Positions 1 to 6,144 of a stretch of 9,982 bases of DNA are shown here, in pieces. How positions within the stretch are numbered: position 1 is the stretch's first letter; each line of letters opens with the position of its first letter. Where the stretch lies: positions 392 through 10,373 of the forward strand of contig DBXB01000011.1 of NCBI GenBank assembly GCA_002309155.1, read 5' to 3'. The position numbers were made by a program, and so were the translations under genes. The DNA is from Bacteroidales bacterium UBA1223 (GTDB lineage Bacteria > Bacteroidota > Bacteroidia > Bacteroidales > P3). Below the pieces are notes generated by a model. It was not told the origin of the DNA and ran no database searches. It saw nothing but the letters and a program-made list of their open reading frames with translations.

Positions 1-249
1 ATCGACCCGTCGCATTTCGTCTACGAGGACTGGGTTATCAACGCCATAAAAGCTGATGAACTGGCATGGAAAAACTATCTCTCATACCCTGAAAACTACC
101 GTCGCATCAAAGTGGACCGCATTCAGCATTACTATCATACCAAACGCGAAGACTACGCCTTCAAAATGTTAAAAAAATTCATCGCTGACTGCCATAACGG
201 CAAGATGCAATCCGGCTGGAGCGATTTCGGAAGACTCTGTCCAATCTGA
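1..249 (+). CDS. C-terminal part of a YdeI/OmpD-associated-like protein (5' end outside window)
   Basis: An open frame enters from the left edge in frame 1 and ends at TGA 247-249, giving 82 residues. It is rich in Trp, Tyr, Lys and His, with the pattern AWKNYLSYPENYRRIKVDRIQ followed by a basic helix and a final KMQSGWSDFGRL. That resembles the C-terminal segment of the YdeI/OmpD-associated family (so-called bacteriocin-protection proteins), in which a helix of the type AW..F...P..YRR...D.I is followed by KR..R......I.....GK. The match is by memory of the family pattern only. The N-terminal domain that would settle it lies outside the window. The role of these proteins is poorly known: small cytosolic proteins linked to stress or peptide resistance in enterobacteria. 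No transmembrane segment is visible in this part. The next gene is on the same strand 188 bp away, so it is probably a separate transcript. Confidence 0.5.
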   Translation: MDPSHFVYEDWVINAIKADELAWKNYLSYPENYRRIKVDRIQHYYHTKREDYAFKMLKKFIADCHNGKMQSGWSDFGRLCPI

Positions 250-297
250 TGGTTAGCGGGATTTGAGATCGGAGAGGCGTCGACGGGAGACAATGTA

Positions 298-373
298 GGA
301 GGTACGATGGTCAGTAAGTGCGTTTTGAGCTTGGAGTACTAGGGCGTGAGCCTGCAGTACCTCCGAAAGGCTC
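298..373 (+). other. Candidate structured RNA or leader with two mutually exclusive hairpins
   Basis: In the 188-bp gap before the TetR gene, one stretch folds well. GAGC 327-330 pairs with GCTC 370-373. GGA-GTACT 333-340 pairs with AGTAC-CTCC 356-364 around one bulged C. GGGC 342-345 pairs with GCCT 350-353 closed by a GTGA (GNRA-type) tetraloop. In competition, GGAGGTAC 298-305 is a perfect 8-bp complement of GTACCTCC 357-364. The two folds cannot form together. Between them lies a 12-codon open frame, ATG 307 to TAG 340-342, four bases after GGAGG. No known RNA family was recognised. The rest of the gap, 250-297 and 374-437, shows nothing clear. It could be a leader or attenuator of the TetR gene, a small RNA, or an mRNA 3' end of the upstream gene. 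The complementarities are seen; any function is inference. Confidence 0.3.
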
Positions 374-437
374 GTCCCCAAGGTAAGAGATTCTCAAAAA
401 CACAATAAAATTAGGGAGGGAACGTTATGTTGTTATT

Positions 438-956
438 ATGGCGAAAAACGATATTACTTCGGAGTTTCTGAAAGACTGCATGGCGGCGGCGGTAATGCGG
501 CTGCTGGAGCAGTGGCCGCTCGACAAGATACAGGTGAAGCAGATCTGCGATGCCAGTGGCTACCATCGCGCGTCGTGGTTCCGCGCCTTTCACTCGAAGA
601 GCGAGGCCGTCACTTACCACATGGTGCGCCTGTGGCAGCTCTACTGCGAGCGGCACGACTTGAAAGAGTATAACGACTGGGTTATCGACAACGCTGAGGC
701 CTGGTTCCGGTACAACTACGAGATACGCGACACCCTTCGGTTGCTCCAGCGGCGCGGGTTGATGAATGAGTTGGCCGACTCGTTCACCGCCACGCTGCAC
801 GACCACCACACCTCCGACCCCATCCGCGCCTACCATACCTCGATGTTCGCCTTCTCGCTCTACGGCATCCTGCGAGAGTGGATAATCCGCGACTTCGACC
901 AGCCACCCGAGGCGATGGCCCGCATCGTGCGAGACATCATAGCCAGCATGCTTTGA
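438..956 (+). CDS. TetR/AcrR-family transcriptional regulator
   Basis: The protein has 172 residues, within the 170-200 usual for TetR-like repressors. Residues about 12-60 form the N-terminal DNA-binding domain: a first helix (LKDCMAAAVMRLLEQWP), then a helix-turn-helix at 31-57 with IQVKQICDASGYHRASWFRAF and the typical HSKSEAV segment leading into the fourth helix. Residues 65-172 are all-helical with many aromatic residues, as expected for the ligand-binding and dimerisation domain; the FAFSLYGILREWI helix near 137-149 resembles the C-terminal domain of DhaS-type TetR proteins. ATG 438 fits the domain start; ATG 427 is in another frame. It is followed on the same strand, after 117 bp, by an outer-membrane protein gene whose promoter contains a large inverted repeat, so that gene is the most likely target (inference). 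The ligand cannot be told from sequence. Confidence 0.85.
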   Translation: MAKNDITSEFLKDCMAAAVMRLLEQWPLDKIQVKQICDASGYHRASWFRAFHSKSEAVTYHMVRLWQLYCERHDLKEYNDWVIDNAEAWFRYNYEIRDTLRLLQRRGLMNELADSFTATLHDHHTSDPIRAYHTSMFAFSLYGILREWIIRDFDQPPEAMARIVRDIIASML

Positions 957-990
957 TACTTTGACCCCAATCGGTCGCATTTCCTCTTGC

Positions 991-1016
991 GCCCTTTGCC
1001 AGACGTGGCAAAGGGC
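991..1016. promoter_or_regulatory. Perfect 26-bp inverted repeat, candidate operator (or terminator of the TetR gene)
   Basis: GCCCTTTGCCA (991-1001) and TGGCAAAGGGC (1006-1016) are perfect 11-bp arms around the 4-base centre GACG. The repeat starts 34 bp after the TetR stop codon. It covers the -33 box and much of the spacer of the promoter at 995-1025, which is where a TetR-family dimer would block transcription. The alternative is a factor-independent terminator: the stem is GC-rich, but the T run (TTTT at 1021-1024) starts four bases after the stem, not directly at its foot. Both roles may apply. Arms and positions are read directly; binding is inferred. Confidence 0.6.
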
Positions 1017-1025
1017 GTACTTTTG
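995..1025 (+). promoter_or_regulatory. Bacteroidota-type promoter of the outer-membrane protein gene
   Basis: TTTG at 995-998 is followed after 19 bases by TACTTTTG (1018-1025), matching the -33/-7 consensus TTTG-N19-TAnnTTTG of the primary sigma factor of Bacteroidota. Transcription should begin a few bases after 1025, leaving a leader of about 40 bases. That leader contains a small perfect hairpin, GATGAT 1038-1043 and ATCATC 1047-1052, and ends in an A-rich stretch before ATG 1074. Confidence 0.75.
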
Positions 1026-1073
1026 CATCTGCAATTCGATGATCTAATCATCAAACTAAAATAGTAATAAACA

Positions 1074-1730
1074 ATGAAAAGAACTATCGCAATCATCGCC
1101 TGCGCAGCGGCCATGCTCCTCGCAGGCAAGGCAAACGCCCAAACGGGCATCAATTTCGGCTACACGCCGACAACCATCAGCACTACAAGCGGCAACGCAC
1201 ACGACACAATCTCACTCAATGGTATCTCTATCGGAATCAATCAGAACATCAACCTCAGTGGCGACCTCAATTTGTCAGTAGGACTGCAGGCTCGTTACGG
1301 ATTCGCAAAAAAAGAGGTGAACATTGACCTCGGTATTCTTGGTACCGCAAATGCCACTGCCGAATACAGTCAGTTTGCTATCGACATCCCTGTTCTGCTT
1401 AACTATGGTTTCAACCTCGGCAAAGACCTGCGTCTTACTCCGTTTGTCGGCGCCACCGTCAGCTTTGCTCTGGCTGGCAAAACGACTTGGACTGCAGGTG
1501 CAAGTGTTTTCAACGCACTCGGCCTAGGTACTGATGGTGAAGACAACTGGTACGACGATGGCAGCAACAACTCCCGTTTCGATCTGGGAGCAACATTCGG
1601 CGCCGATCTCGCTTTCAGTCAGTTCAGCATATATGGTGGCTACAACCTCGGACTGCTCAACCTCAGCACTGCCGACAACACCACCCGCAAATCCGCCGGA
1701 TTCTTTGTCGGTCTGAGATATAAACTGTAA
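1074..1730 (+). CDS. Small outer-membrane beta-barrel protein
   Basis: The 218-residue protein begins with a clear Sec signal peptide: KR, a hydrophobic core IAIIACAAAMLLAG, and a signal peptidase I site KANA|Q between residues 22 and 23. The mature part alternates hydrophobic and polar residues in short strands, with Gly, Asn and aromatic residues at turns (for instance LSVGLQARYGF, FAIDIPVLLNYGF, LRLTPFVGATVSFAL, FSIYGGYNLGLLNL). It ends in GLRYKL, a last strand with an aromatic residue near the C-terminus. This fits the porin-family / OMP_b-brl beta-barrel group common in Bacteroidota, probably with eight to ten strands. A pore or surface role is likely; no substrate can be named. It has its own promoter and a terminator right after it, so it is a single-gene unit. 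The preceding TetR gene is its probable regulator. Confidence 0.8.
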   Translation: MKRTIAIIACAAAMLLAGKANAQTGINFGYTPTTISTTSGNAHDTISLNGISIGINQNINLSGDLNLSVGLQARYGFAKKEVNIDLGILGTANATAEYSQFAIDIPVLLNYGFNLGKDLRLTPFVGATVSFALAGKTTWTAGASVFNALGLGTDGEDNWYDDGSNNSRFDLGATFGADLAFSQFSIYGGYNLGLLNLSTADNTTRKSAGFFVGLRYKL

Positions 1731-1756
1731 TTAATAATATAAAAATTACCGACGCC

Positions 1757-1791
1757 AGAAGCACTTCCAGCAATGGGAGTGCTTCTGTTTT
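1757..1791 (+). terminator. Intrinsic terminator after the outer-membrane protein gene
   Basis: AGAAGCACTTCC (1757-1768) pairs with GGGAGTGCTTCT (1775-1786) over 12 positions, with one G-T pair, around a 6-base loop, followed by GTTTTG. It lies 26 bp after the stop codon and separates the barrel gene from the next transcription unit. Confidence 0.85.
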
Positions 1792-1877
1792 GTATGTGTC
1801 TTCCCTACAATCCAAAAATTCTTCGTACTTTTGGCTTACGCCGACGTTACTTCATTTCGGATATGTCAAAAAAAATT

Positions 1878-1908
1878 TTTGCCATATCGCTCAACTTTCG
1901 TAACTTTG
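1878..1908 (+). promoter_or_regulatory. Promoter of the esterase-reductase-peroxidase operon
   Basis: TTTG (1878-1881), a 19-base spacer and TAACTTTG (1901-1908) match the Bacteroidota consensus. The leader to ATG 1967 would be about 50 bases. The -33 box lies inside an imperfect inverted repeat: GATATG-T-CAAAAA (1860-1872) against TTTTTG-C-CATATC (1876-1888), 12 pairs with one mismatch. It could be an operator, but this is unproven. Confidence 0.75.
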
Positions 1909-1966
1909 CATTTTAAATATGAATGTTCGGGACGGGAGTCGTTGCACTCTGAAATAACATACAGGA

Positions 1967-3061
1967 ATGAAAAGATTTACAAAAATATTGTTTTTCGTAG
2001 CGCTGCTGATGGCTGTGATGCCCAGCAGGGCGCAGATCAGGAACTTCACTTGGCAAAACACGCAGCGACAGTACCTGCTGTTTGAACCTTCCGACCGCGA
2101 CGGAGCGTTGCCGGTAATGTACTTTCTGCATGGCTTGGGCGACAACATTACGCGCTGCAACAACGAGATGCACTTCGACCGTCTGGCCGAACGCTACGGC
2201 TGGGTCATCGTGGTGCCTCAAGCCCTCAGCGTACAGGGTTACACCATGTGGAACGCCGGTCTCGGCGGTTCGGCCGACGATGCGGGATTCCTCCTCGCGC
2301 TCCTCGACACGCTGGTGGCGGACGGCAGGGTCAACGACGACAGTGTCTTCTTCACCGGTTTCTCAATGGGCGGCTTCATGACCCACCGCATGGCCATCGA
2401 GCATGGCGACCGCATTACGGCTTGCGTTCCCGTCAGTGGATTGATTGCCTTCGCCTTTGCCGACAACGTGCCAATGGCTCCAGTGCGCATGATGCACATC
2501 CACGGCACCGCCGACGATGTGGTAGGCTGGAGTGGCGGCTCGGCCTATTTCGGCACCATCGGCATCAGCGTGGATTCGCTCGTCAACTACTGGACCGACT
2601 GGAACGTCTGTGACCCCACGCCAACCATCGACACCCTGCCCAACCGTGTGAACGACGGCCTCCGCTTCATCCGCCACACCTATAGCGGCGATGCCGAGTT
2701 CCAGTTGCTCAAGGTCATCGGCGGCACCCACGACTGGTATCAGGACACCAACACCCACGACGTCGACTACTTCGACGAAATACACCGTTTCTTCCTAGGC
2801 GGAGGCTCCTCGCTGGGTTTCAACGACCCGACGGAGAGTACTCCCGGATTTGAGGTCTGGCCCAATCCCGCTGCCGGACACCTCTACGTCCGTCTCTCTG
2901 AACCCACCACGCTGACCCTGTATGACAGCAAGGGATTGTCAATCATACAGAAGTCATTCGATTCCGGAATCAGCCGCATCGATTTGCCTCACACCCCTAA
3001 AGGAATCTATGTTATCGCCGATAGAAATGGCAACTCGCGAAAAATAATTACACATCAATAA
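1967..3061 (+). CDS. Secreted CE1/PHB-depolymerase-like esterase with T9SS sorting domain
   Basis: The protein has 364 residues. Residues 1-22 are a Sec signal peptide ending SRA|Q. Residues about 30-278 form an alpha/beta hydrolase of the poly(3-hydroxybutyrate) depolymerase / feruloyl esterase (LpqC, CE1-like) type: oxyanion-region HG at 55-56, nucleophile elbow GFSMGG with Ser133, acid Asp183 in HGTADDVV, and catalytic His255 in GGTHDW. A short linker leads to residues 294-364, a C-terminal type IX secretion sorting domain with the hallmarks WPNPAAGHLYV, YDSKG, and KGIYVIADRNG...RKII. It should therefore cross the outer membrane by T9SS and be anchored at the surface or released. The substrate is likely an ester-linked plant or polysaccharide decoration such as a feruloyl or acetyl group; this is inferred from the family. 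It is first in a probable operon: the next start codon is 9 bp after its stop, across ATAATAATA. Confidence 0.85.
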   Translation: MKRFTKILFFVALLMAVMPSRAQIRNFTWQNTQRQYLLFEPSDRDGALPVMYFLHGLGDNITRCNNEMHFDRLAERYGWVIVVPQALSVQGYTMWNAGLGGSADDAGFLLALLDTLVADGRVNDDSVFFTGFSMGGFMTHRMAIEHGDRITACVPVSGLIAFAFADNVPMAPVRMMHIHGTADDVVGWSGGSAYFGTIGISVDSLVNYWTDWNVCDPTPTIDTLPNRVNDGLRFIRHTYSGDAEFQLLKVIGGTHDWYQDTNTHDVDYFDEIHRFFLGGGSSLGFNDPTESTPGFEVWPNPAAGHLYVRLSEPTTLTLYDSKGLSIIQKSFDSGISRIDLPHTPKGIYVIADRNGNSRKIITHQ

Positions 3062-3070
3062 ATAATAATA

Positions 3071-4291
3071 ATGAAGAAAATTTACACACTCTTGCTGGCC
3101 GCACTTTGCCTTGTGGCCGTGGGCTGCAAACAACAACAACAGAAACAGACCGATATGAAGTTCCGTCCACTGGGCAACACAGGCTTGACGGTGAGCGAAA
3201 TCAGCATCGGCTGTGGAGGCTTCGAGAAGCTCGACAGCGCGGCATCGCTCGAACTGATGACGATGGCGCTCGACAGCGGCATGAACTATATCGACATCTA
3301 CGACGCTAGTCCCGTGACACGTTCCAATATCGGCTACGCCCTTCAAGGCCGTCGTGATGAGATGATTATCCAAGGTCATATCGGCACCATCTGGGCCAAC
3401 GGACAGCATACCCGCACCCGCGACCTCGACTCGACAAAGGCAGGCTTTGAGGACCTGCTCGCACGACTCGGTACCGACCACATCGAGGTGGGCATGATCC
3501 ATATCACCGACAGCCGCGAGGAGTGGGAGGAGATACAGAACTCGCCCTTCCTCGACTACGTGTTCCAGCTGAAGAAAGAGGGTAAAATCAAGCATATAGG
3601 TCTCAGCAGTCACAACGCCGAAGTAGCCTTGATGGCCGCCAAGAGTGGCTGGGTAGAGGTCATTATGTTCAGCCTCAACCCCGCCTTCGACCGTCTGCGT
3701 GGCGGTGCCATCCCCTGGGAGAAGGGCGCAATGGACAACCTGCAGGCCGGCATCGACCCCGTGCGTGTGGAGTTCTACGACTACTGCGCCACCCATAAGA
3801 TTGGTGTCACTGTGATGAAGACCTTCGGCGGTGGCGGACGCCTGCTCGACGAGAAGACCTCTCCCCTCGGCGTCGCCTACACTCCCGAGCAATGCATCGC
3901 CTACTGCCTCGCCAAACCCTGCATCAGCACCTGTATCCTCGGCATCGACAACCTCGACGAACTGAAAGCCGACCTCCATTGGTTGCACGCTACCGATGAG
4001 GAAAAAGACTACACCACTGTCGGACAGCAAACAACCGCAGAAAAAGGTGGCGATTGCACCTACTGCAACCATTGCTCACCCTGCACCCAGAGCATCCCCA
4101 TCGCCAAGGTGAACGAGCTGCTCGACAAGGCGGAGACAAGCGGTATGACTCCCGAGCTACAAGTCCAGTACGACGCCCTACCGCACCATGCCGGCGAGTG
4201 CACCCACTGCGGTGCCTGCATGAGCCGCTGTCCCTTCGGCGTCGACATCCCAGCCAAGATGGACAAGGCCAAAGAGGTGTTTGGAAAGTAA
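3071..4291 (+). CDS. Lipoprotein-type aldo/keto reductase with two 4Fe-4S motifs
   Basis: The protein has 406 residues. Residues 1-19 look like a lipoprotein signal (MKK, hydrophobic core, lipobox AVGC with Cys19), followed by a Gln-rich linker. The aldo/keto reductase barrel starts at residue 29 with MKFRPLGNTGLTVSEISIG and continues to about 315 (MNYIDIYDAS, KIKHIGLSSHN, NPAFDRLRGG, VTVMKTFGGGG). His144 in GMIHITDS corresponds to the AKR catalytic His; at the usual Lys position there is His103 (QGHIG), a pattern I associate with this subgroup. The C-terminus holds CxxCxxCxxC at 329-338 and CxxCxxCxxxCP at 377-388, which can bind two 4Fe-4S clusters. Family members are normally cytosolic, NAD(P)H- or Fe-S-dependent oxidoreductases of unknown substrate. 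Here a Sec/lipoprotein signal precedes the domain, which is odd for a cofactor-loaded enzyme. Internal ATG 3155 (Met29) would give the normal cytosolic form. Second gene of the operon. Confidence 0.85.
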   Translation: MKKIYTLLLAALCLVAVGCKQQQQKQTDMKFRPLGNTGLTVSEISIGCGGFEKLDSAASLELMTMALDSGMNYIDIYDASPVTRSNIGYALQGRRDEMIIQGHIGTIWANGQHTRTRDLDSTKAGFEDLLARLGTDHIEVGMIHITDSREEWEEIQNSPFLDYVFQLKKEGKIKHIGLSSHNAEVALMAAKSGWVEVIMFSLNPAFDRLRGGAIPWEKGAMDNLQAGIDPVRVEFYDYCATHKIGVTVMKTFGGGGRLLDEKTSPLGVAYTPEQCIAYCLAKPCISTCILGIDNLDELKADLHWLHATDEEKDYTTVGQQTTAEKGGDCTYCNHCSPCTQSIPIAKVNELLDKAETSGMTPELQVQYDALPHHAGECTHCGACMSRCPFGVDIPAKMDKAKEVFGK

Positions 4292-4354
4292 AGAGATTTT
4301 CTGATATGAGAATTGCATCCTTAGAGCTTAAGTATTTTATAAAACATAATCCAC

Positions 4355-4987
4355 ATGAAAATAATATCATACATCTTATTGGCGACCGCAATGGTGCTCG
4401 TCGGCTGCAAGCAGAAGACCGAACCGGTGGTGACGGACTCCGACAATATCTATCAGTTCTCCGTCCTCGACGGCAACCTCGACACGGTAAGTCTGAGCGA
4501 CTATCAGGGCAAGGTGTTACTGGTGGTGAACACTGCCACACAATGCGGCTTCACGCCTCAGTATGAGGAGTTGCAGAACCTCTACGCCAAGTATCACGAC
4601 CGCGGCTTCGAGGTGCTGGATTTCCCCTGCAACCAGTTCGGTGAGCAGGCTCCCGGCAGCTACGACGAGATACATTCCTTCTGCACGTTGAATTACAATA
4701 TCTCCTTCCCGCAGATGGCCAAGATTGAGGTCAACGGCGACAGCGCTCAGGCGCTCTATGTGTGGCTCAAGGAACAGGCTCCCTTCGGTGGCTTCGATAC
4801 CACCGACCGCATCGGTGCCTACCTTGACCAGATGTTCAGAACTCAGGATAGCCTCTACTACCAGAACCCCGACATCAAGTGGAACTTCACCAAGTTCCTC
4901 ATCGACCGCAACGGCAAGGTTGTCAAGCGTTTCGAACCTACCGCCAAGATGGGCGAGATAGAAGCAGCTGTCAATAGTTTGCTATAG
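4355..4987 (+). CDS. Lipoprotein glutathione peroxidase-family (thiol) peroxidase
   Basis: The protein has 210 residues. A lipoprotein signal peptide ends in LVGC (Cys18), and the mature protein starts CKQK, much like the CKQQ of the reductase before it. Residues 32-210 are the glutathione peroxidase fold: peroxidatic Cys64 in NTATQCGFTPQY, Cys92 in LDFPCNQFGEQAPG with Gln98 of the active-site tetrad, candidate resolving Cys110 in SFCTLNY, and Trp176-Asn177 in IKWNFTKFLIDRNG. Cysteine replaces selenocysteine, and the Cys110 position suggests a thioredoxin-like reductant in place of glutathione, as in most bacterial and plant members. It should reduce hydrogen peroxide or lipid hydroperoxides at the periplasmic membrane face. 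The 63-bp gap to the reductase gene shows no consensus promoter, so co-transcription is likely. Its stop is 11 bp from the end of the convergent ZIP gene, with no obvious terminator between. Confidence 0.88.
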   Translation: MKIISYILLATAMVLVGCKQKTEPVVTDSDNIYQFSVLDGNLDTVSLSDYQGKVLLVVNTATQCGFTPQYEELQNLYAKYHDRGFEVLDFPCNQFGEQAPGSYDEIHSFCTLNYNISFPQMAKIEVNGDSAQALYVWLKEQAPFGGFDTTDRIGAYLDQMFRTQDSLYYQNPDIKWNFTKFLIDRNGKVVKRFEPTAKMGEIEAAVNSLL

Positions 4988-4998
4988 GGCAAATAGAT

Positions 4999-5805
4999 CT
5001 ACCCCAGCACTACATCCATCACCATCATCAGGACGAAGCCCAAGGCGAAACCGATGGTGGAGAGGTTGGTGTGGCGCCCTTGGGCGGTCTCAGGGATGAG
5101 TTCCTCCACCACCACATACATCATGGCGCCTGCGGCGAAAGCCAACAGGTAGGGCAACGCCACGCCCAGCACAGAGGCCAGTAGCAGGATGGCCACGGAG
5201 CCGACGGGCTCCACTACTCCGCTGAGGGTGCCGATAATGAATGACTTCATTCGAGAGTTCCCTTCCGCATGCATCGGCATCGAGATAATAGCACCCTCGG
5301 GGATATTCTGGATGGCGATGCCGACAGATACCGCCAACGCCGCGTTGAGTGTCAATCCCTGTGATTCTCCGGCGAAGACCACACCAACGGCCATACCCTC
5401 GGGCAGGTTGTGGATGGTGACAGCCAGCGCCAGCATCATGGTGCGCGATAGACGACTTCGAGGTCCCTCGGAATTCTGTGCACCGACATGCAAGTGGGGC
5501 GTCAACTCGTCAATCAACAGCAGAAAGACTATACCGGCAAGGAATCCCACGGCGGCAGGGACAATTCGCGAGAACTCCTCCCCTAAATTAGGGGAGGTGC
5601 CCATAAGGGCGGAGGAGTGTGTCGCCATCTCAATACTCGGTATCAGCAGCGACCACACACTCGCCGCCACCATCACTCCGCTAGCAAAACCCAGCAGCGT
5701 CTTCTGCAGTCGGTCGGGAATCTCCTTCTTCATGAAGAATACGAACGCCGACCCCAGCATCGTACCCGCCAAAGGGAGCAGTATACCTATGACCAGAGCG
5801 CTCAT
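4999..5805 (-). CDS. ZIP-family divalent metal transporter
   Basis: The 268-residue protein is a membrane protein with about eight hydrophobic segments (roughly 3-24, 36-56, 81-98, 123-145, 153-175, 188-210, 213-235, 247-266). Segment 4 carries HNLPEG (132-137) and segment 5 QNIPEG (166-171), the paired metal-binding motifs of ZIP transporters of the ZupT/GufA type; VEPVG follows at 198-202. It should import Zn2+ and perhaps Fe2+ or Mn2+ across the inner membrane. The start ATG 5805-5803 overlaps the stop of the DUF4491 gene (ATGA), indicating translational coupling. Residues about 63-78 (HSSALMGTSPNLGEEF), between segments 2 and 3, are encoded by a palindromic element and look like an extra loop; the reading frame stays open. 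The transporter motifs are intact, so it is probably functional. Confidence 0.88.
   Translation of the reverse strand: MSALVIGILLPLAGTMLGSAFVFFMKKEIPDRLQKTLLGFASGVMVAASVWSLLIPSIEMATHSSALMGTSPNLGEEFSRIVPAAVGFLAGIVFLLLIDELTPHLHVGAQNSEGPRSRLSRTMMLALAVTIHNLPEGMAVGVVFAGESQGLTLNAALAVSVGIAIQNIPEGAIISMPMHAEGNSRMKSFIIGTLSGVVEPVGSVAILLLASVLGVALPYLLAFAAGAMMYVVVEELIPETAQGRHTNLSTIGFALGFVLMMVMDVVLG
5574..5618. repeat. 45-bp palindromic element inserted in frame in the ZIP gene
   Basis: The unit is bounded by ACTCCTCC (5574-5581) and GGAGGAGT (5611-5618), a perfect 8-bp pair. Inside are a second perfect inverted repeat, CCTCCCCTAA 5577-5586 and TTAGGGGAGG 5588-5597, and a small hairpin GCCC-ATAA-GGGC (5599-5610). 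The length is 45 bp, exactly 15 codons, and the ZIP frame is open through it. Such nested palindromes look like a REP/MITE-like element, comparable in principle to the Rickettsia palindromic elements that insert in protein-coding genes. No target duplication can be made out. The structure is seen; the mobile origin is inferred. Confidence 0.65.
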
Positions 5806-6092
5806 CGACTATTTCTTTTGGGATTCTTCGGGAACCATCCCTTGGCCACGCGCTCGCGCTGCTTGAAGAGTTCTAGGATGGACCAGAGGCTGGTGAAGGC
5901 CACCACGCCAAGGATGGTGGAGGGAATGGTGGCCGCCGTGGAGAGCGACCCTGCGATGCAGCCTAGAGCCACAAGCAGGAACACCCACCAGCAGCTTGTG
6001 CCGAAATGGTATTCCGCCTTGATGACGATGGGGTGAAAAAGACCTATGCACAAAAAAGATGACGCTCCTATAATTATTCCTGTAAAATACAT
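5802..6092 (-). CDS. DUF4491-family small membrane protein
   Basis: The 96-residue protein has three hydrophobic segments (about 3-22, 33-52 and 58-76) and a basic C-terminal tail KQRERVAKGWFPKNPKR. The pattern GLFHPIVIKAEYHFGTSCWWVFL near 18-41 and the end GWFPKNPKR match what I know of DUF4491 proteins of Bacteroidales. Function is unknown. The stop TGA overlaps the ATG of the ZIP gene (ATGA), so the two are translated from one message; a role linked to metal uptake is possible but not shown. ATG 6092 is a good start because the first membrane segment begins right after it. Confidence 0.75.
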   Translation of the reverse strand: MYFTGIIIGASSFLCIGLFHPIVIKAEYHFGTSCWWVFLLVALGCIAGSLSTAATIPSTILGVVAFTSLWSILELFKQRERVAKGWFPKNPKRNSR

Positions 6093-6136
6093 CTAGTCAG
6101 TCGATTGTATTTAATAATATTTGTAGTTCACGACTG

Positions 6137-6144
6137 CAAAGATA
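6137..6144 (-). promoter_or_regulatory. Probable -7 box for the DUF4491-ZIP operon
   Basis: On the minus strand, TATCTTTG (6144 to 6137) fits TAnnTTTG and lies about 45 bp before the DUF4491 start codon. No TTTG is found at the expected -33 position (near 6164-6167), so the call is moderate. The rest of 6093-6286 holds no gene. A weak GCC/GGC stem followed by TTTTATTTT on the minus strand (about 6202-6224) might end the S-component transcript. Confidence 0.45.

Noticed and set aside
307..342. 12-codon open frame after GGAGG as a real leader peptide gene
   Set aside because: Shine-Dalgarno sites are not used for start selection in this group, and a frame this short occurs by chance. It is kept only as part of the RNA-fold finding.
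327..373. Group II intron domain V or tmRNA fragment, suggested by the GAGC...GCTC hairpin and a TCGACGGG word at 279-286
   Set aside because: The hairpin length and loop do not fit domain V, and no tmRNA core, tRNA-like ends or tag frame can be found.
411..1034. 207-codon minus-strand frame over the TetR gene
   Set aside because: It mirrors the TetR coding region, has no domain pattern and would cross the promoter of the next gene.
1826..1833. TACTTTTG, a perfect -7 box before the esterase gene
   Set aside because: No TTTG lies 19-21 bp upstream, and a complete promoter is found 75 bp further downstream at 1878-1908.
2954..4072. 372-codon open frame on the minus strand opposite the aldo/keto reductase gene
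   Set aside because: Its product is rich in Val, Gly, Ala, Asp and His with no recognisable domain, and the plus strand encodes a complete, motif-rich enzyme there. It is a shadow of codon bias.
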